Assembly (NCBI RefSeq): GCF_004365575.1
Contig: NZ_SOBG01000001.1
Location: 1 to 64,000, forward strand
From: Hypnocyclicus thermotrophus
GTDB taxonomy: Bacteria; Fusobacteriota; Fusobacteriia; Fusobacteriales; Fusobacteriaceae
DNA length: 64,000 bases
Direction: 5' to 3'
Below the pieces are notes generated by a model that was not told the DNA's origin, did not search any database, and was given only the letters and a program-made list of their open reading frames with translations. Both the position numbers and the translations under genes were made by a program. Positions 53,076-62,413 of this stretch are shown here, piece after piece (within the stretch, counting starts at the first letter, position 1; every line of letters starts with the position of its first letter).

Positions 53076-53865
53076 ATTTTTTTAAATTAATATCTATTTT
53101 TTGATAAGGTATTTCTATACCATTTCTATCAAACTCTATTTTTATTTTCTCCATCAAGTAATAGTACACATCCCAATATTTTTCTGTTTTTACCCAAGCT
53201 CTAGTTCTTATATCTATTGAACTAGCACTATGTTTTAATATTCCAATTAGAATATTTTTATCTTTTAAAATATAATTGTTTTGCTCTAGTACTTGTTTTA
53301 TTATATATTTTGCTTTATCAATATTAGCTTCATATGCAATAGAAAATATCAAATCAAGCTGTCTTTCTTTATTTTTTGTATAATTTATAATTATTCCATT
53401 AGATAAAATCGAATTAGGTATAATTATTCTTTTATTATCTATTGTATCTATATGTGTAGAAAATATTTGTATATCTTTTACTGTTCCTGAAAAACCTTCA
53501 GCTTCTATAAAATCCCCTACATTAAATGGTCTAAATAATAAAATTAATACTCCACTTGCAAAATTTGATAGACTTCCTTGTAAAGCTAAACCTACAGCTA
53601 AACCTGCTGCTCCAAGAAGTGCTACAAGTGAACTTGTCTCAACTCCCAGCGTTGAAACAACAATTATAATTAAAATAAAATTAAATGCTAAACTCAAAAA
53701 TGAATCTAAAAAACTTTTTAATGATTCATCAAATTTTGCTTTTTTCAAGGTTTTTTTTAACATTTTTAATAAAAACTTTATTATATATTTTCCTAAAACA
53801 TATAATATTATTGCTAATACTAATTTTCGTCCATATATACTAAGCAATTCAAAATATTTTTCCAT
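53074..53865 (-). CDS. MscS-family small-conductance mechanosensitive channel
   Basis: A 263-residue inner-membrane protein with three N-terminal helices, the pore helix GAAGLAVGLALQGSLSNFASGVLILLFRPFNVGDFIEAEG, and a C-terminal beta/alpha vestibule. It opens under membrane tension to release solutes on osmotic downshock. AAGGAGG precedes the ATG. It lies 56 bases downstream of the GPH transporter in the same direction. Confidence 0.93.
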   Translation of the reverse strand: MEKYFELLSIYGRKLVLAIILYVLGKYIIKFLLKMLKKTLKKAKFDESLKSFLDSFLSLAFNFILIIIVVSTLGVETSSLVALLGAAGLAVGLALQGSLSNFASGVLILLFRPFNVGDFIEAEGFSGTVKDIQIFSTHIDTIDNKRIIIPNSILSNGIIINYTKNKERQLDLIFSIAYEANIDKAKYIIKQVLEQNNYILKDKNILIGILKHSASSIDIRTRAWVKTEKYWDVYYYLMEKIKIEFDRNGIEIPYQKIDINLKK

Positions 53866-53920
53866 AACGCCTCCTTATTCAATTTAAAAAATATAATTTA
53901 TTTAATTTTAACATTTTAAT

Positions 53921-55204
53921 TTATTTAATGCAAAATTTAACCTCTATTCCAAGGTCATGACCTACATCTTTTCCAAATACAAGTAATGAACTAAATATAA
54001 GCATAGCAAGCATTTGGCCTATTTTACTCATAAATGTACGCACTCCAAAGAACATTGCCTCATTTCTTTGACCTGTTCTTTCTGCATCATCTGCTGCTAT
54101 ATCTGCTACTACAACATTTGGAAGTATACCAAATATTGCCATCGGAAGTGAAGTAACTATAACAAGTATATAAGCTTGAACTTTTGTTGATATAGTCAAA
54201 AATTCCATTCCTAAAAAAAATATATATAAATATGTAAGCATTAAATTAAAAAATGCAAATACAAGCATTTTTTTCTTACCTATTTTTTTAGCCAAAATAT
54301 TTACAATTGGATAAAATATGAATGAAAATAAAACTAACATCATATTAAGTATCCCCATCATAGCTTCTGGCAATCTCATAAGTACAGTTGTATAATATAT
54401 AAGACCTGTTTGAAATACTGTAAGAGCCGTAAAATACATAAGGTCTGATATTGTAAACATTAAAAAATTTTTATTACTAAAAGTACTTTTTATTGAGTCA
54501 AGCATATTTTGACCGCTTGGTTTATTATCTGAATATTTTTTTTCATCAATAGTAAATACTGGTATAAATAAAAATATAAGTGCTACTAGCGCCATTAAAC
54601 CTATTGTTATACGAATAGCTAATACTTTTTCCATTCCATTAGCTATGAATATATTCCAAAACGAAGGAGCAAAAAATGCTATAGCTGTTCCTATAAAAAA
54701 AGTAACTGATATTGCTGTAGATAGATTAATTTTATCATTTGAATTCTGCCCTAACTCAGAAAGTAATGCAAAATATGGGGTAACATACATTGTGTAAAAT
54801 ATATAAAAACTAAAAAGTGTTATTACTAAAAATATTACATTTATCAAACTAATACTATTTACTGGTGAATAAAATACAAGTGTTGTAAATATAGCTAAAG
54901 GTACTGCTGATTTCATCATAAATGATATTCTTCTACCATATTTTGACTTTGATTTATCACTAAGATTTGCTATCCATGGATCTGTTACCGCATCTAAAAA
55001 TCTTCCCGTCATAGTTATAAGACCTATTATTGTTAAAAATCCTAAAATATTTCCTTGTGGAATATATTTTGGTAAATTTGCTTCTTTTGGTGCTAAATAA
55101 AACCATACTAAGTAAATATTTATAATTCCCATTAGCATCGACCACCCAAGCTGTCCTAGCGCATATGATATTATTGTTAATAATTTTAATTTTTTCTCTT
55201 TCAT
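53921..55204 (-). CDS. GPH-family sugar:cation symporter, short C-terminus
   Basis: A 427-residue membrane transporter of the glycoside-pentoside-hexuronide family (MelB-like): ISYALGQLGWSMLMGI, RFLDAVTDPWIANLSDKSKSKYGRRI and AERTGQRNEAMFFGVRTFMSKIG. It probably imports a galactoside by cation symport. Most homologues are 450-500 residues and end in another helix; here the sequence stops at DLGIEVKFCIK, so the last helix seems missing. It is the last gene of the alpha-galactosidase operon. Confidence 0.85.
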   Translation of the reverse strand: MKEKKLKLLTIISYALGQLGWSMLMGIINIYLVWFYLAPKEANLPKYIPQGNILGFLTIIGLITMTGRFLDAVTDPWIANLSDKSKSKYGRRISFMMKSAVPLAIFTTLVFYSPVNSISLINVIFLVITLFSFYIFYTMYVTPYFALLSELGQNSNDKINLSTAISVTFFIGTAIAFFAPSFWNIFIANGMEKVLAIRITIGLMALVALIFLFIPVFTIDEKKYSDNKPSGQNMLDSIKSTFSNKNFLMFTISDLMYFTALTVFQTGLIYYTTVLMRLPEAMMGILNMMLVLFSFIFYPIVNILAKKIGKKKMLVFAFFNLMLTYLYIFFLGMEFLTISTKVQAYILVIVTSLPMAIFGILPNVVVADIAADDAERTGQRNEAMFFGVRTFMSKIGQMLAMLIFSSLLVFGKDVGHDLGIEVKFCIK

Positions 55205-55297
55205 AATTTACCACCTTTATAATAAATTTAAAAAAATACTATTTATTATCTTTTTTTATTAAAAGAATTTTATATTTTTACATGCTTTTTTATTTTT

Positions 55298-56200
55298 CTA
55301 TTTTTTAAAAAACTCTAATATATCTCTATAAACCTCTTGTTTATTTAATTCATTAAGCATTTCATGACGACCATCTCTATAAAGTTTCATGCTTACATCT
55401 TTTATCCCTGTATTTTTATAAGCGTCATACAACCTTTTCACACCTTTCCCAAATTGCCCAACTGGATCCATTTCCCCTGAAAAAATATAAATTTCTAAAT
55501 TTTTATTAATATTATTTAATCTTGATAAATCTTTTAATTTGATTAATCCGTCATAAAAATAATAATAAAATTGAGATGGAAAGATCCCTCCACAAAGTGG
55601 ATCTTTAATATATTTTTCTACTTCTTTTTCATCTCTATTTAACCAATCTTGCTTTGTTTTTTTATTTTTAAATTTCAAATTAAACATCCCAAAATTTAAA
55701 AAATCAATAATTTTACTAGGTTTTACCTTATTATTTCCCATTTCTAATTTTGCGATAATTTTACCAAAATTTAATTCTAACCCCATTTTTCCACAAGAAC
55801 CAGAAAAAATAGCTTTTCTAATATTTTTACTATTTCGTATTACATATTCTTGTAGTATAAATGATCCCATGCTATGACCAAGTACATATACAGGTAAATT
55901 ATTATTTTCTTTTTTTATTATCTCTGTCAATAAAATTTCATCTTCTATCATTTTATTAAATCCATCTTTCCCAATCTCACCAAGCATTTCATTTGATTCT
56001 AATGTTTCACCGTGTCCTCTGTGATCAGTAGCATATACAGAATATCCATTTTCATTTAAAAATTTTGCAAATTCATCATATCTTTTAGCATGTTCTGCCA
56101 TACCATGTATTATCTGTACAATAGCTTTTGGCTTTCTAATTAACCATTTAAATGTAGTAATTAATTTGTTATCTTTTGCATTAAATATAAATTTTTCCAT
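55298..56200 (-). CDS. Alpha/beta hydrolase, monoacylglycerol-lipase-like
   Basis: A 300-residue cytosolic hydrolase. IIHGMAEHAKRYDEFAKFLNENGYSVYATDHRGHGET and nucleophile elbow LGHSMGSF match the lysophospholipase/monoacylglycerol lipase group. Catalytic Asp (SGEMDPVG) and His (DGRHEMLNE) are present. It is in one operon with alpha-galactosidase and a GT-B protein, pointing to a glycolipid substrate (inference). Confidence 0.85.
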   Translation of the reverse strand: MEKFIFNAKDNKLITTFKWLIRKPKAIVQIIHGMAEHAKRYDEFAKFLNENGYSVYATDHRGHGETLESNEMLGEIGKDGFNKMIEDEILLTEIIKKENNNLPVYVLGHSMGSFILQEYVIRNSKNIRKAIFSGSCGKMGLELNFGKIIAKLEMGNNKVKPSKIIDFLNFGMFNLKFKNKKTKQDWLNRDEKEVEKYIKDPLCGGIFPSQFYYYFYDGLIKLKDLSRLNNINKNLEIYIFSGEMDPVGQFGKGVKRLYDAYKNTGIKDVSMKLYRDGRHEMLNELNKQEVYRDILEFFKK

Positions 56201-56213
56201 TTAAAATACTCCT

Positions 56214-57653
56214 TTATTTTTTTATAGCTAATTTTACCACTTCATATGCTCCATTATAAATCCCTATTTTTTTATTTTTAATAATTGCATTACACATAAG
56301 TTCTAATAAATCATTTTCTTTTAACATTAATTCTAAAAATTGTAATGTTTGAGCTAAATTTCTACATTCTATTGTACCATCTCCAACTTCACTACTTCTA
56401 ATAGCTCCCCAAGCTTCATGCCCTCCAACCCTTTCTATTAAAAGCTTTGGTACTGGATAAAATGATAATTCGCTTGGTTTTGTAATAAATATATCTGCAT
56501 CTCTCATTAAAATATTTGTAGAATATACTGCTTCAAAAATATTTTCATTATATATTACATACAGTCCTTTTGCTTCTTCTGTTTTTAGAATGTTTGAAAG
56601 ATCTTTCACTTCATTATATTTATTAAAATATTTTTTTGCTAAAATTTCTATCCCTTTTATATTTTTTTCTATATTTTCCCATACATTTTTATGATCTCCT
56701 AAATTTATAAATAAAGCTACTTTTTCATTTTTTATATCCTCAAGCATATATCTAATAATATTTTCTACTATCCCCTGCTGAGCTCCAGCGCCTCCTATAC
56801 TTATAAGCACTCTTCTGTTTTCACCGTTTTCTATCCTTTTTAATCTAGCTTTACAATCAATTTCAATATTTTCTACTAATTCATGATCTACATAATGTCC
56901 TGTATATTTTATATCACTACTTGGAATCTCTTTTAATCTATTTTTTTTAGACATATCTATAAGAGCTCTATATCCCATATATGATGAAGGTGTTTGAAGT
57001 GTGTGTAGACTTCCTTCTGCAAGATGTAATCCTAATGGGAAATTATCCGGTATAACATTTATAACTTTTTTCATTCCTGAATGAATTGCAGTTTGAGCAT
57101 TCCATACATGCGTAGCTATATATGGTATATTTTTATCTAAATTATTATATATACTTGTCATTAATTCTGTCATTTTTTGATCTATAAAATTATATTCTAT
57201 ACTTTTAAATCCATCTGTTGTTACTTTTTCCCAATAAAATTTATTAAATAATTTTGATTTTTGAGAAAGTCTAGAACCTAAAGAATATAAATCATTTAAA
57301 TGAGATATAATTTTACTACTATTTGCTTCTTTAAATGATAATAAATCAAACCAATAAGGGATATATCCCATAGCATTTGCTGCAGAAGCTATTGCCATTG
57401 CTATTCTATAATGACCAAATCCCATACGTATATTTCCTATAATTATTCCTTTTTCTTTTTCTATTTCTTTTCCTTCATTTGATATTACTATATTTTTTAG
57501 ATTTATATTATCAAGAGATTCTATATCTTTTACTTTCAATTTATAATTTTTATCTCTATCATCACCAAATTTTTTAATATAACTTTTTTGCTTTTTTAAT
57601 GCTTTTTTTACTACTTTATCACTAATTTCATTTCCAAAAATTTTATTACTCAT
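56214..57653 (-). CDS. GT-B-fold glycosyltransferase-like protein (MGDG-synthase/MurG resemblance)
   Basis: A 479-residue protein. The N-terminal half has IIIGNIRMGFGHYRIAMAIASAANAMGY, resembling the GxGH start of MGDG synthase/MurG-type transferases. The C-terminal half has VLISIGGAGAQQ and a donor-site-like IFITKPSELSFYPVPKLLIERVGGHEAWGAIRSSEVGDGT. I infer a nucleotide-sugar or related glycosyl transfer. There is no signal or membrane helix. It sits between a lipase-like hydrolase and an alpha-galactosidase. Family assignment is by motif shape only. Confidence 0.55.
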   Translation of the reverse strand: MSNKIFGNEISDKVVKKALKKQKSYIKKFGDDRDKNYKLKVKDIESLDNINLKNIVISNEGKEIEKEKGIIIGNIRMGFGHYRIAMAIASAANAMGYIPYWFDLLSFKEANSSKIISHLNDLYSLGSRLSQKSKLFNKFYWEKVTTDGFKSIEYNFIDQKMTELMTSIYNNLDKNIPYIATHVWNAQTAIHSGMKKVINVIPDNFPLGLHLAEGSLHTLQTPSSYMGYRALIDMSKKNRLKEIPSSDIKYTGHYVDHELVENIEIDCKARLKRIENGENRRVLISIGGAGAQQGIVENIIRYMLEDIKNEKVALFINLGDHKNVWENIEKNIKGIEILAKKYFNKYNEVKDLSNILKTEEAKGLYVIYNENIFEAVYSTNILMRDADIFITKPSELSFYPVPKLLIERVGGHEAWGAIRSSEVGDGTIECRNLAQTLQFLELMLKENDLLELMCNAIIKNKKIGIYNGAYEVVKLAIKK

Positions 57654-57683
57654 AAAATTTATCCTCCATTCATTTATAAATAT

Positions 57684-59378
57684 TTAATATTCTTTTTTTA
57701 TAGTTTGATGCTTTTCTAATTCTATATTTTTGTATTTAATTTTTTTATCATTTAAATTAATATAAAATATATTCTTTTTACTATTTAATTTCACTTTAAT
57801 TTCAAATATATTATTTTCTTCTTTCACATTTAATATCTCTCGACTTTTTATTTCTTGACTAAATTTATACATCTTTTTTTGTTTTTTATTATATTTTGAA
57901 ATATTATCTGAAGTAAAAACAAGTGTTCCAAATATATTGTTTATCCAAAATAAAGTTTCTTTTTCATTTTCACTAAGGGATATATTATCTTCTCTAAGTA
58001 AAAATACATCTGGATCATTATAAAAAGCAAATCCATTCATATGGTATCTATATATACTATTTCTTATAGCATTTTTAGTAGATATTCTTTCTCTATGCAT
58101 ATATTTCATATACCATTTATCATCCCAATCAAGTCCTATATCACAACCAATTCTACAATAATCAACTACTCCAAAAGCAGAAACTAAAGGAACTCCACAT
58201 CCTAATATTTCTTTATCACCTATGATTTCTCTTAAAAATAACATTGCATCTCTCATTATTTCTGCTCTTGTTTTATCTTTTCTTGGAATTAAACAAGCTA
58301 CATACAAAAAATCTAATTTAAATAATTTATACCCCCATTGATTTATCATTACATCAAATACATTTTTTAAATATTCTCTAAAATCAGAATTATATATATC
58401 AAGAGCATAAAATCCACTCCAATTTGACCCTCCATATACAAATTTTCCATTTTCATCTTTTAATATCCATTCAGGATGTTCAGAAACTAAAATTGATTTT
58501 TTTTCTGCTGCAAATGGAGCAAGCCAAATTCCAGGCTTATACCCTTTATTTTTTATTTCTTGTGCTAAATATTTCATTCCCTTTGGAAATTTATTATTAA
58601 TCAATAACCAATCTCCTACAGCGTTTTGATACCCATCATCTATTTGAAAATAATTAAGTTTTGTTTTTTCTTTAAAAAAATTATCTAAATTTTTTAAAAT
58701 TATTTTTTCTGTTATATTTTCATAATAGTTATACCAACTACACCATCCATTAACTTTTTTATTTTCTTTTTTTTCTAAATTTAATATATCAAAATATTTT
58801 TCAAAAATTTTACTTTCATTTGTATCAATTATATTGATAATATTAAATAAAGTTATTTTTGAATTTATCTCTTTTTTTTCTAAATCTTTATAAAAAGTAA
58901 TTTTATTTTGTTTTGTATTATGTTCTATAAAAGTAAAACTTTTATAGTCATTTAATGAGCCTAAAAAATATATATTCTTTTTTGACTTAATATAAGTATA
59001 TGTACTTGAATGAAAAATACCACTCCTATTTTTATAATTATAAAAGTTATAATCACCATATTGTTTGAATTTATATTTTTTAACTATAGGAGATATTAAA
59101 AAGTTAAATTTTCTTTCTTTATAATTAATATCAACTTCTTTAGAATCACTCCATGATTGATACCCATTAATAAAAATTTTATCACTTTTTATATATTCAT
59201 AAGATATTTCCATTAATACTTTTTCTATAATTATTAACTTATTAGGTAAAAGCTCTATATAATTGCCATTGCTTTTAATATTTAAAGAAAAATCTTTACA
59301 AATATAATTTTTTTCTAAAATTATCTCTTTTTTTACTTTTTTATTTTCAACTTTATAAATAATTTTAAACTTTTTCAT
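57684..59378 (-). CDS. Alpha-galactosidase (GH36)
   Basis: A 564-residue cytosolic glycosidase without signal peptide. The N-terminal beta-sandwich is about 1-200; the barrel starts with GWCSWYNYYENIT. Nucleophile Asp356 is in KLFKLDFLY and acid/base Asp413 in RIGCDIGLDWDD. FQIDDGYQ and GIWLAPFAAE are also typical of GH36. It removes terminal alpha-galactose from galactosides. It is the first gene of the operon that ends with the GPH transporter. Confidence 0.92.
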   Translation of the reverse strand: MKKFKIIYKVENKKVKKEIILEKNYICKDFSLNIKSNGNYIELLPNKLIIIEKVLMEISYEYIKSDKIFINGYQSWSDSKEVDINYKERKFNFLISPIVKKYKFKQYGDYNFYNYKNRSGIFHSSTYTYIKSKKNIYFLGSLNDYKSFTFIEHNTKQNKITFYKDLEKKEINSKITLFNIINIIDTNESKIFEKYFDILNLEKKENKKVNGWCSWYNYYENITEKIILKNLDNFFKEKTKLNYFQIDDGYQNAVGDWLLINNKFPKGMKYLAQEIKNKGYKPGIWLAPFAAEKKSILVSEHPEWILKDENGKFVYGGSNWSGFYALDIYNSDFREYLKNVFDVMINQWGYKLFKLDFLYVACLIPRKDKTRAEIMRDAMLFLREIIGDKEILGCGVPLVSAFGVVDYCRIGCDIGLDWDDKWYMKYMHRERISTKNAIRNSIYRYHMNGFAFYNDPDVFLLREDNISLSENEKETLFWINNIFGTLVFTSDNISKYNKKQKKMYKFSQEIKSREILNVKEENNIFEIKVKLNSKKNIFYINLNDKKIKYKNIELEKHQTIKKEY

Positions 59379-59432
59379 CTAAACTCCTAACTTTTTGTTC
59401 TGATTAATTACATTAATTTTATTATTGATATT

Positions 59433-59461
59433 AATATACTCTATTTTTTTATTTAAATCAA
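59433..59461 (-). promoter_or_regulatory. Promoter of the alpha-galactosidase operon
   Basis: On the minus strand TTGATT (59461-59456), a 17-base spacer and TATATT (59438-59433). The A/T-rich divergent region to 59659 has several ATTAAT/TTAATA motifs but no single convincing operator. Confidence 0.65.
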
Positions 59462-59569
59462 CTTTTTTTTAAAACTTTTTTTAACCTTTATTAACTAAAT
59501 TAATTAAATCTTTTATTTATTAATATTTATTAAAAAAAATTTACTAACATTATTAACACATTAATATAA

Positions 59570-59598
59570 TTGAATTTTATACTTTTGTGTGATATCAT
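59570..59598 (+). promoter_or_regulatory. Promoter of the TetR gene
   Basis: TTGAAT (59570-59575), a 17-base spacer and TATCAT (59593-59598). Confidence 0.6.
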
Positions 59599-59659
59599 TT
59601 ATTTAAAGATTATTATAAATATTGTTTTAAGAATTAACTTAAATGAAAGGGTGGATTTT

Positions 59660-60268
59660 ATGACTCCAGAAGAAAAAAAAGAAATTCAAAAACAAAGAAT
59701 TAAGCGTTTTTTTATAGATGCTACAAAAGATTTACTTCGAGAAGAGGGGTTAAATAGTATATCTACTAAAAAAATTGGTGATAAAGCCGGATATTCTTAT
59801 GCCACTATATATAATTATTTTTCAAATTTTAATGAATTAATATGTATAAGTCTAGAAGAATTAGCAAATGAAATGAAAGAAGTTTTAGAAGAAAGTTCAA
59901 AAAATTTAGAAAATAATATCGGAAAATTATTAGAGTTATTAAATATATCTATTGATTATACAATTCAAAACCAACATGTTTATAAACTTTTTTTATCTAC
60001 AACAATAGATTATAATTATTTTAAATATACTAAAAATAAAAGATTTATACATCCTGCATATAATTTGTTGATTTCAACCATTAAAAATTTAAAAGAATTT
60101 TCTAATTTTTCAGATGAAGATATCCAAAATTTCGCAGATTTAGTATTTACTCTTTTTCATTCTAAAATACAATTTTTCTTAATACAAAAATATCCTGAAA
60201 ATATAGAAAATTTAAAACAAGATATTTTTAATAATTTAAATTTTTTAATAAAAAATACAATAAGGTAG
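59660..60268 (+). CDS. TetR-family regulator
   Basis: A 202-residue regulator with an N-terminal helix-turn-helix (RFFIDATKDLLREEGLNSISTKKIGDKAGYSYATIYNYFSNFNELI) and a helical ligand domain. I start at ATG 59660 after AAGGGTGG; the open frame upstream crosses the promoter. It is six bases from the first chrA gene and divergent from the alpha-galactosidase operon, so it could control either unit. Confidence 0.88.
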   Translation: MTPEEKKEIQKQRIKRFFIDATKDLLREEGLNSISTKKIGDKAGYSYATIYNYFSNFNELICISLEELANEMKEVLEESSKNLENNIGKLLELLNISIDYTIQNQHVYKLFLSTTIDYNYFKYTKNKRFIHPAYNLLISTIKNLKEFSNFSDEDIQNFADLVFTLFHSKIQFFLIQKYPENIENLKQDIFNNLNFLIKNTIR

Positions 60269-60274
60269 GTAATT

Positions 60275-60829
60275 ATGAAAAAATACTTTGAATTATTTTT
60301 TGTTTTTTTTAAAATAGGTGCTTTTACTTTTGGTGGTGGATATGCGATGCTTCCCATTATTGAAAAAGAATTAGTAGAAAAAAGAACTTGGCTTAGCAAA
60401 AAAGAACTTCTTGATATAACCGCTGTCGCACAAATGACACCTGGCGCTATTGCAACAAATACAGCTACATATCTTGGATTTAAACAAAAAGGAATTTTGG
60501 GGGCTTGTTCTGCTACTTTTGGAGTAATATTACCTTCTATTATTATTATTACATTAATATACAAACTTTTTAGTCAAAATTTTGATTTACCTATTGTTAA
60601 ATCAGCTTTCTTAGGAATCCGTAGTGCGATTATCGCTCTTATTTTAAATTCTGTAATCAAAATATTTAAACATAGTATAAAAAACAAGTATACTTTAACT
60701 CTTTTTATTATTTCAATATCTATTTTAATTATTTTTAATATAAATCCAATTTTAATAATTGTTTTTACTGGAATTTTTTCTTTTATTTTATCTATTTTAT
60801 TTAAAGACATGTTTAAAAAAATGCTTTAA
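60275..60829 (+). CDS. ChrA-type half transporter, copy 1
   Basis: A 184-residue short-chain chromate-transporter-family membrane protein (about five to six helices). FKIGAFTFGGGYAMLPIIEKELVEKRTWLSKKE and AQMTPGAIATNTATYLG are the family motifs. Short ChrA proteins act as pairs; the partner lies at 61836. The substrate may be chromate or an unidentified anion. Confidence 0.88.
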   Translation: MKKYFELFFVFFKIGAFTFGGGYAMLPIIEKELVEKRTWLSKKELLDITAVAQMTPGAIATNTATYLGFKQKGILGACSATFGVILPSIIIITLIYKLFSQNFDLPIVKSAFLGIRSAIIALILNSVIKIFKHSIKNKYTLTLFIISISILIIFNINPILIIVFTGIFSFILSILFKDMFKKML

Positions 60830-60922
60830 ATTAAAGGATAATATTTGTTTTCATTTTAAATTTTAAATTTCAAAATTTTATTTTTAATCTTAAAATTAAT
60901 AAAAATTTAGGAGGTAATTATC

Positions 60923-61822
60923 ATGATAGAAAATTTCCCAAAAGAAATATTAGAAAAATTTTATGAAGGAATATATTTTGTGGATAATAATCGAAAAATA
61001 CTTTATTGGAATAAAGGTGCAGAAGATATCTCTGGATATAAAGCTGAAGAAGTTATAAATAAACACTGTTTTGATAACATACTTATGCATGTAGATAATA
61101 CTGGAAATCAATTATGTAAAAATGGATGTCCTCTACACAAAACATTACAAGATCATCAATATAGAGAAACTAAAGTTTATCTTCATCATAAAAATGGACA
61201 TAGAGTTCCTGTATATATTCGTACTTTCCCTATGTTTGATAATAACAATCAAATCATTGGAGCTTTAGAAATTTTTTCAGATGCATCATTTCAAAAAGAA
61301 ATATTAAAAAAATTAAAAAAACTAATTATGATTGATAAATTAACTGGGATACCAAATAGAAGATATTTTGAGGCTCAATTTGATAGTAAGCTTTTAAATT
61401 ATAAAAAAACTAATATTAAATTTGCTATTGCAATACTTGATATTGATCAATTTAAAAAAGTAAATGATATTTATGGACATGATGTTGGAGATAAAATTTT
61501 AAAAATAATTTCAAATACTTTAATTAGTAATATTGAACCTACTGAAGTAGTTGCTAGATTTGGTGGTGAAGAATTTATGCTTCTGTTAAACGAAAATAAC
61601 TTAGATAAATTGATATTTAAAATAGATAAGATAAGAACTCTTATAGAAAATTCAGGATTTAAAGTAAAAAAAGATGAAAAAGAATTTGAAGTAAAAGTAA
61701 CTGTCACAATTGGCGCTACCATAATAGAAAAAAATGATGATTTTGATTCGGTATATTCAAAAATAGATAAATTTCTTTATGAAGGAAAAAATTCAGGGCG
61801 AAATATATCTATAGTTAAATAG
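60923..61822 (+). CDS. PAS-GGDEF diguanylate cyclase
   Basis: A 299-residue soluble protein. A PAS domain (about 8-120) contains a CxxxC motif (LCKNGCPLH) that could bind a cofactor or sense redox. A GGDEF domain (about 132-299) has DKLTGIPNRRYF, AILDIDQFKKVND and intact RFGGEEF; the RxxD inhibitory site is absent. It should make cyclic-di-GMP. TAGGAGG precedes the ATG. It sits between two chrA half genes, which is unusual. Confidence 0.92.
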   Translation: MIENFPKEILEKFYEGIYFVDNNRKILYWNKGAEDISGYKAEEVINKHCFDNILMHVDNTGNQLCKNGCPLHKTLQDHQYRETKVYLHHKNGHRVPVYIRTFPMFDNNNQIIGALEIFSDASFQKEILKKLKKLIMIDKLTGIPNRRYFEAQFDSKLLNYKKTNIKFAIAILDIDQFKKVNDIYGHDVGDKILKIISNTLISNIEPTEVVARFGGEEFMLLLNENNLDKLIFKIDKIRTLIENSGFKVKKDEKEFEVKVTVTIGATIIEKNDDFDSVYSKIDKFLYEGKNSGRNISIVK

Positions 61823-61835
61823 AAAGGATTTATTT

Positions 61836-62366
61836 ATGATATATTTTAAACTTTTTTTAACATTTTTAAAAATATCAAGTTTTAGTTTTGGTGGTGGTCT
61901 TGCGATGCTTCCAATTATTGAAAAAGAAGTAGTAAAAAATGGTTGGTTAAGCACAAAAGAATTTCTTGATATTGTTGTTGTATCTCAAATGACTCCAGGC
62001 CCTATAGTAGTTAATTCTGCTACGTATGTAGGTAATAGTATAGCTGGTATTCCAGGGGCTATTTTTGCTACCTTTGGGGTTATTTTACCATCTTTAATTA
62101 TTATAATATCCTTAGCCAATTTACTTAGAACTCTCGAAAACAATTATTATAAAAAAAGTTTTTTTATGAGCCTAAGACCTGTAATTATATCATTAATATT
62201 ATATGCAGGTATAATTATAGCTAAAAACACCTATTTTATTAATTCAAAAATAAATTATATTTCAATAATACTTACTCTAGTTTGCTTATATTTAATAAAA
62301 AAAACAAACATACATCCAATTTCTATTATATTAATATCAGCAATCATAGGAATAATAATTTTTTAG
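61836..62366 (+). CDS. ChrA-type half transporter, copy 2
   Basis: A 176-residue homologue of the protein at 60275: LKISSFSFGGGLAMLPIIEKEVVKNGWLSTKEF and SQMTPGPIVVNSATYVG. It is 13 bases after the cyclase and ends the unit. With copy 1 it likely forms a heterodimeric transporter. Confidence 0.88.
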   Translation: MIYFKLFLTFLKISSFSFGGGLAMLPIIEKEVVKNGWLSTKEFLDIVVVSQMTPGPIVVNSATYVGNSIAGIPGAIFATFGVILPSLIIIISLANLLRTLENNYYKKSFFMSLRPVIISLILYAGIIIAKNTYFINSKINYISIILTLVCLYLIKKTNIHPISIILISAIIGIIIF

Positions 62367-62385
62367 TTTATATAAATAATAAATA

Positions 62386-62413
62386 AAAATCATGGTTTTT
62401 AACCATGATTTTT
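62386..62413. terminator. Bidirectional terminator after chrA copy 2
   Basis: Stem AAAAATCATGGTT/AACCATGATTTTT with a three-base loop, shared with the convergent EIIA gene. Confidence 0.88.
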
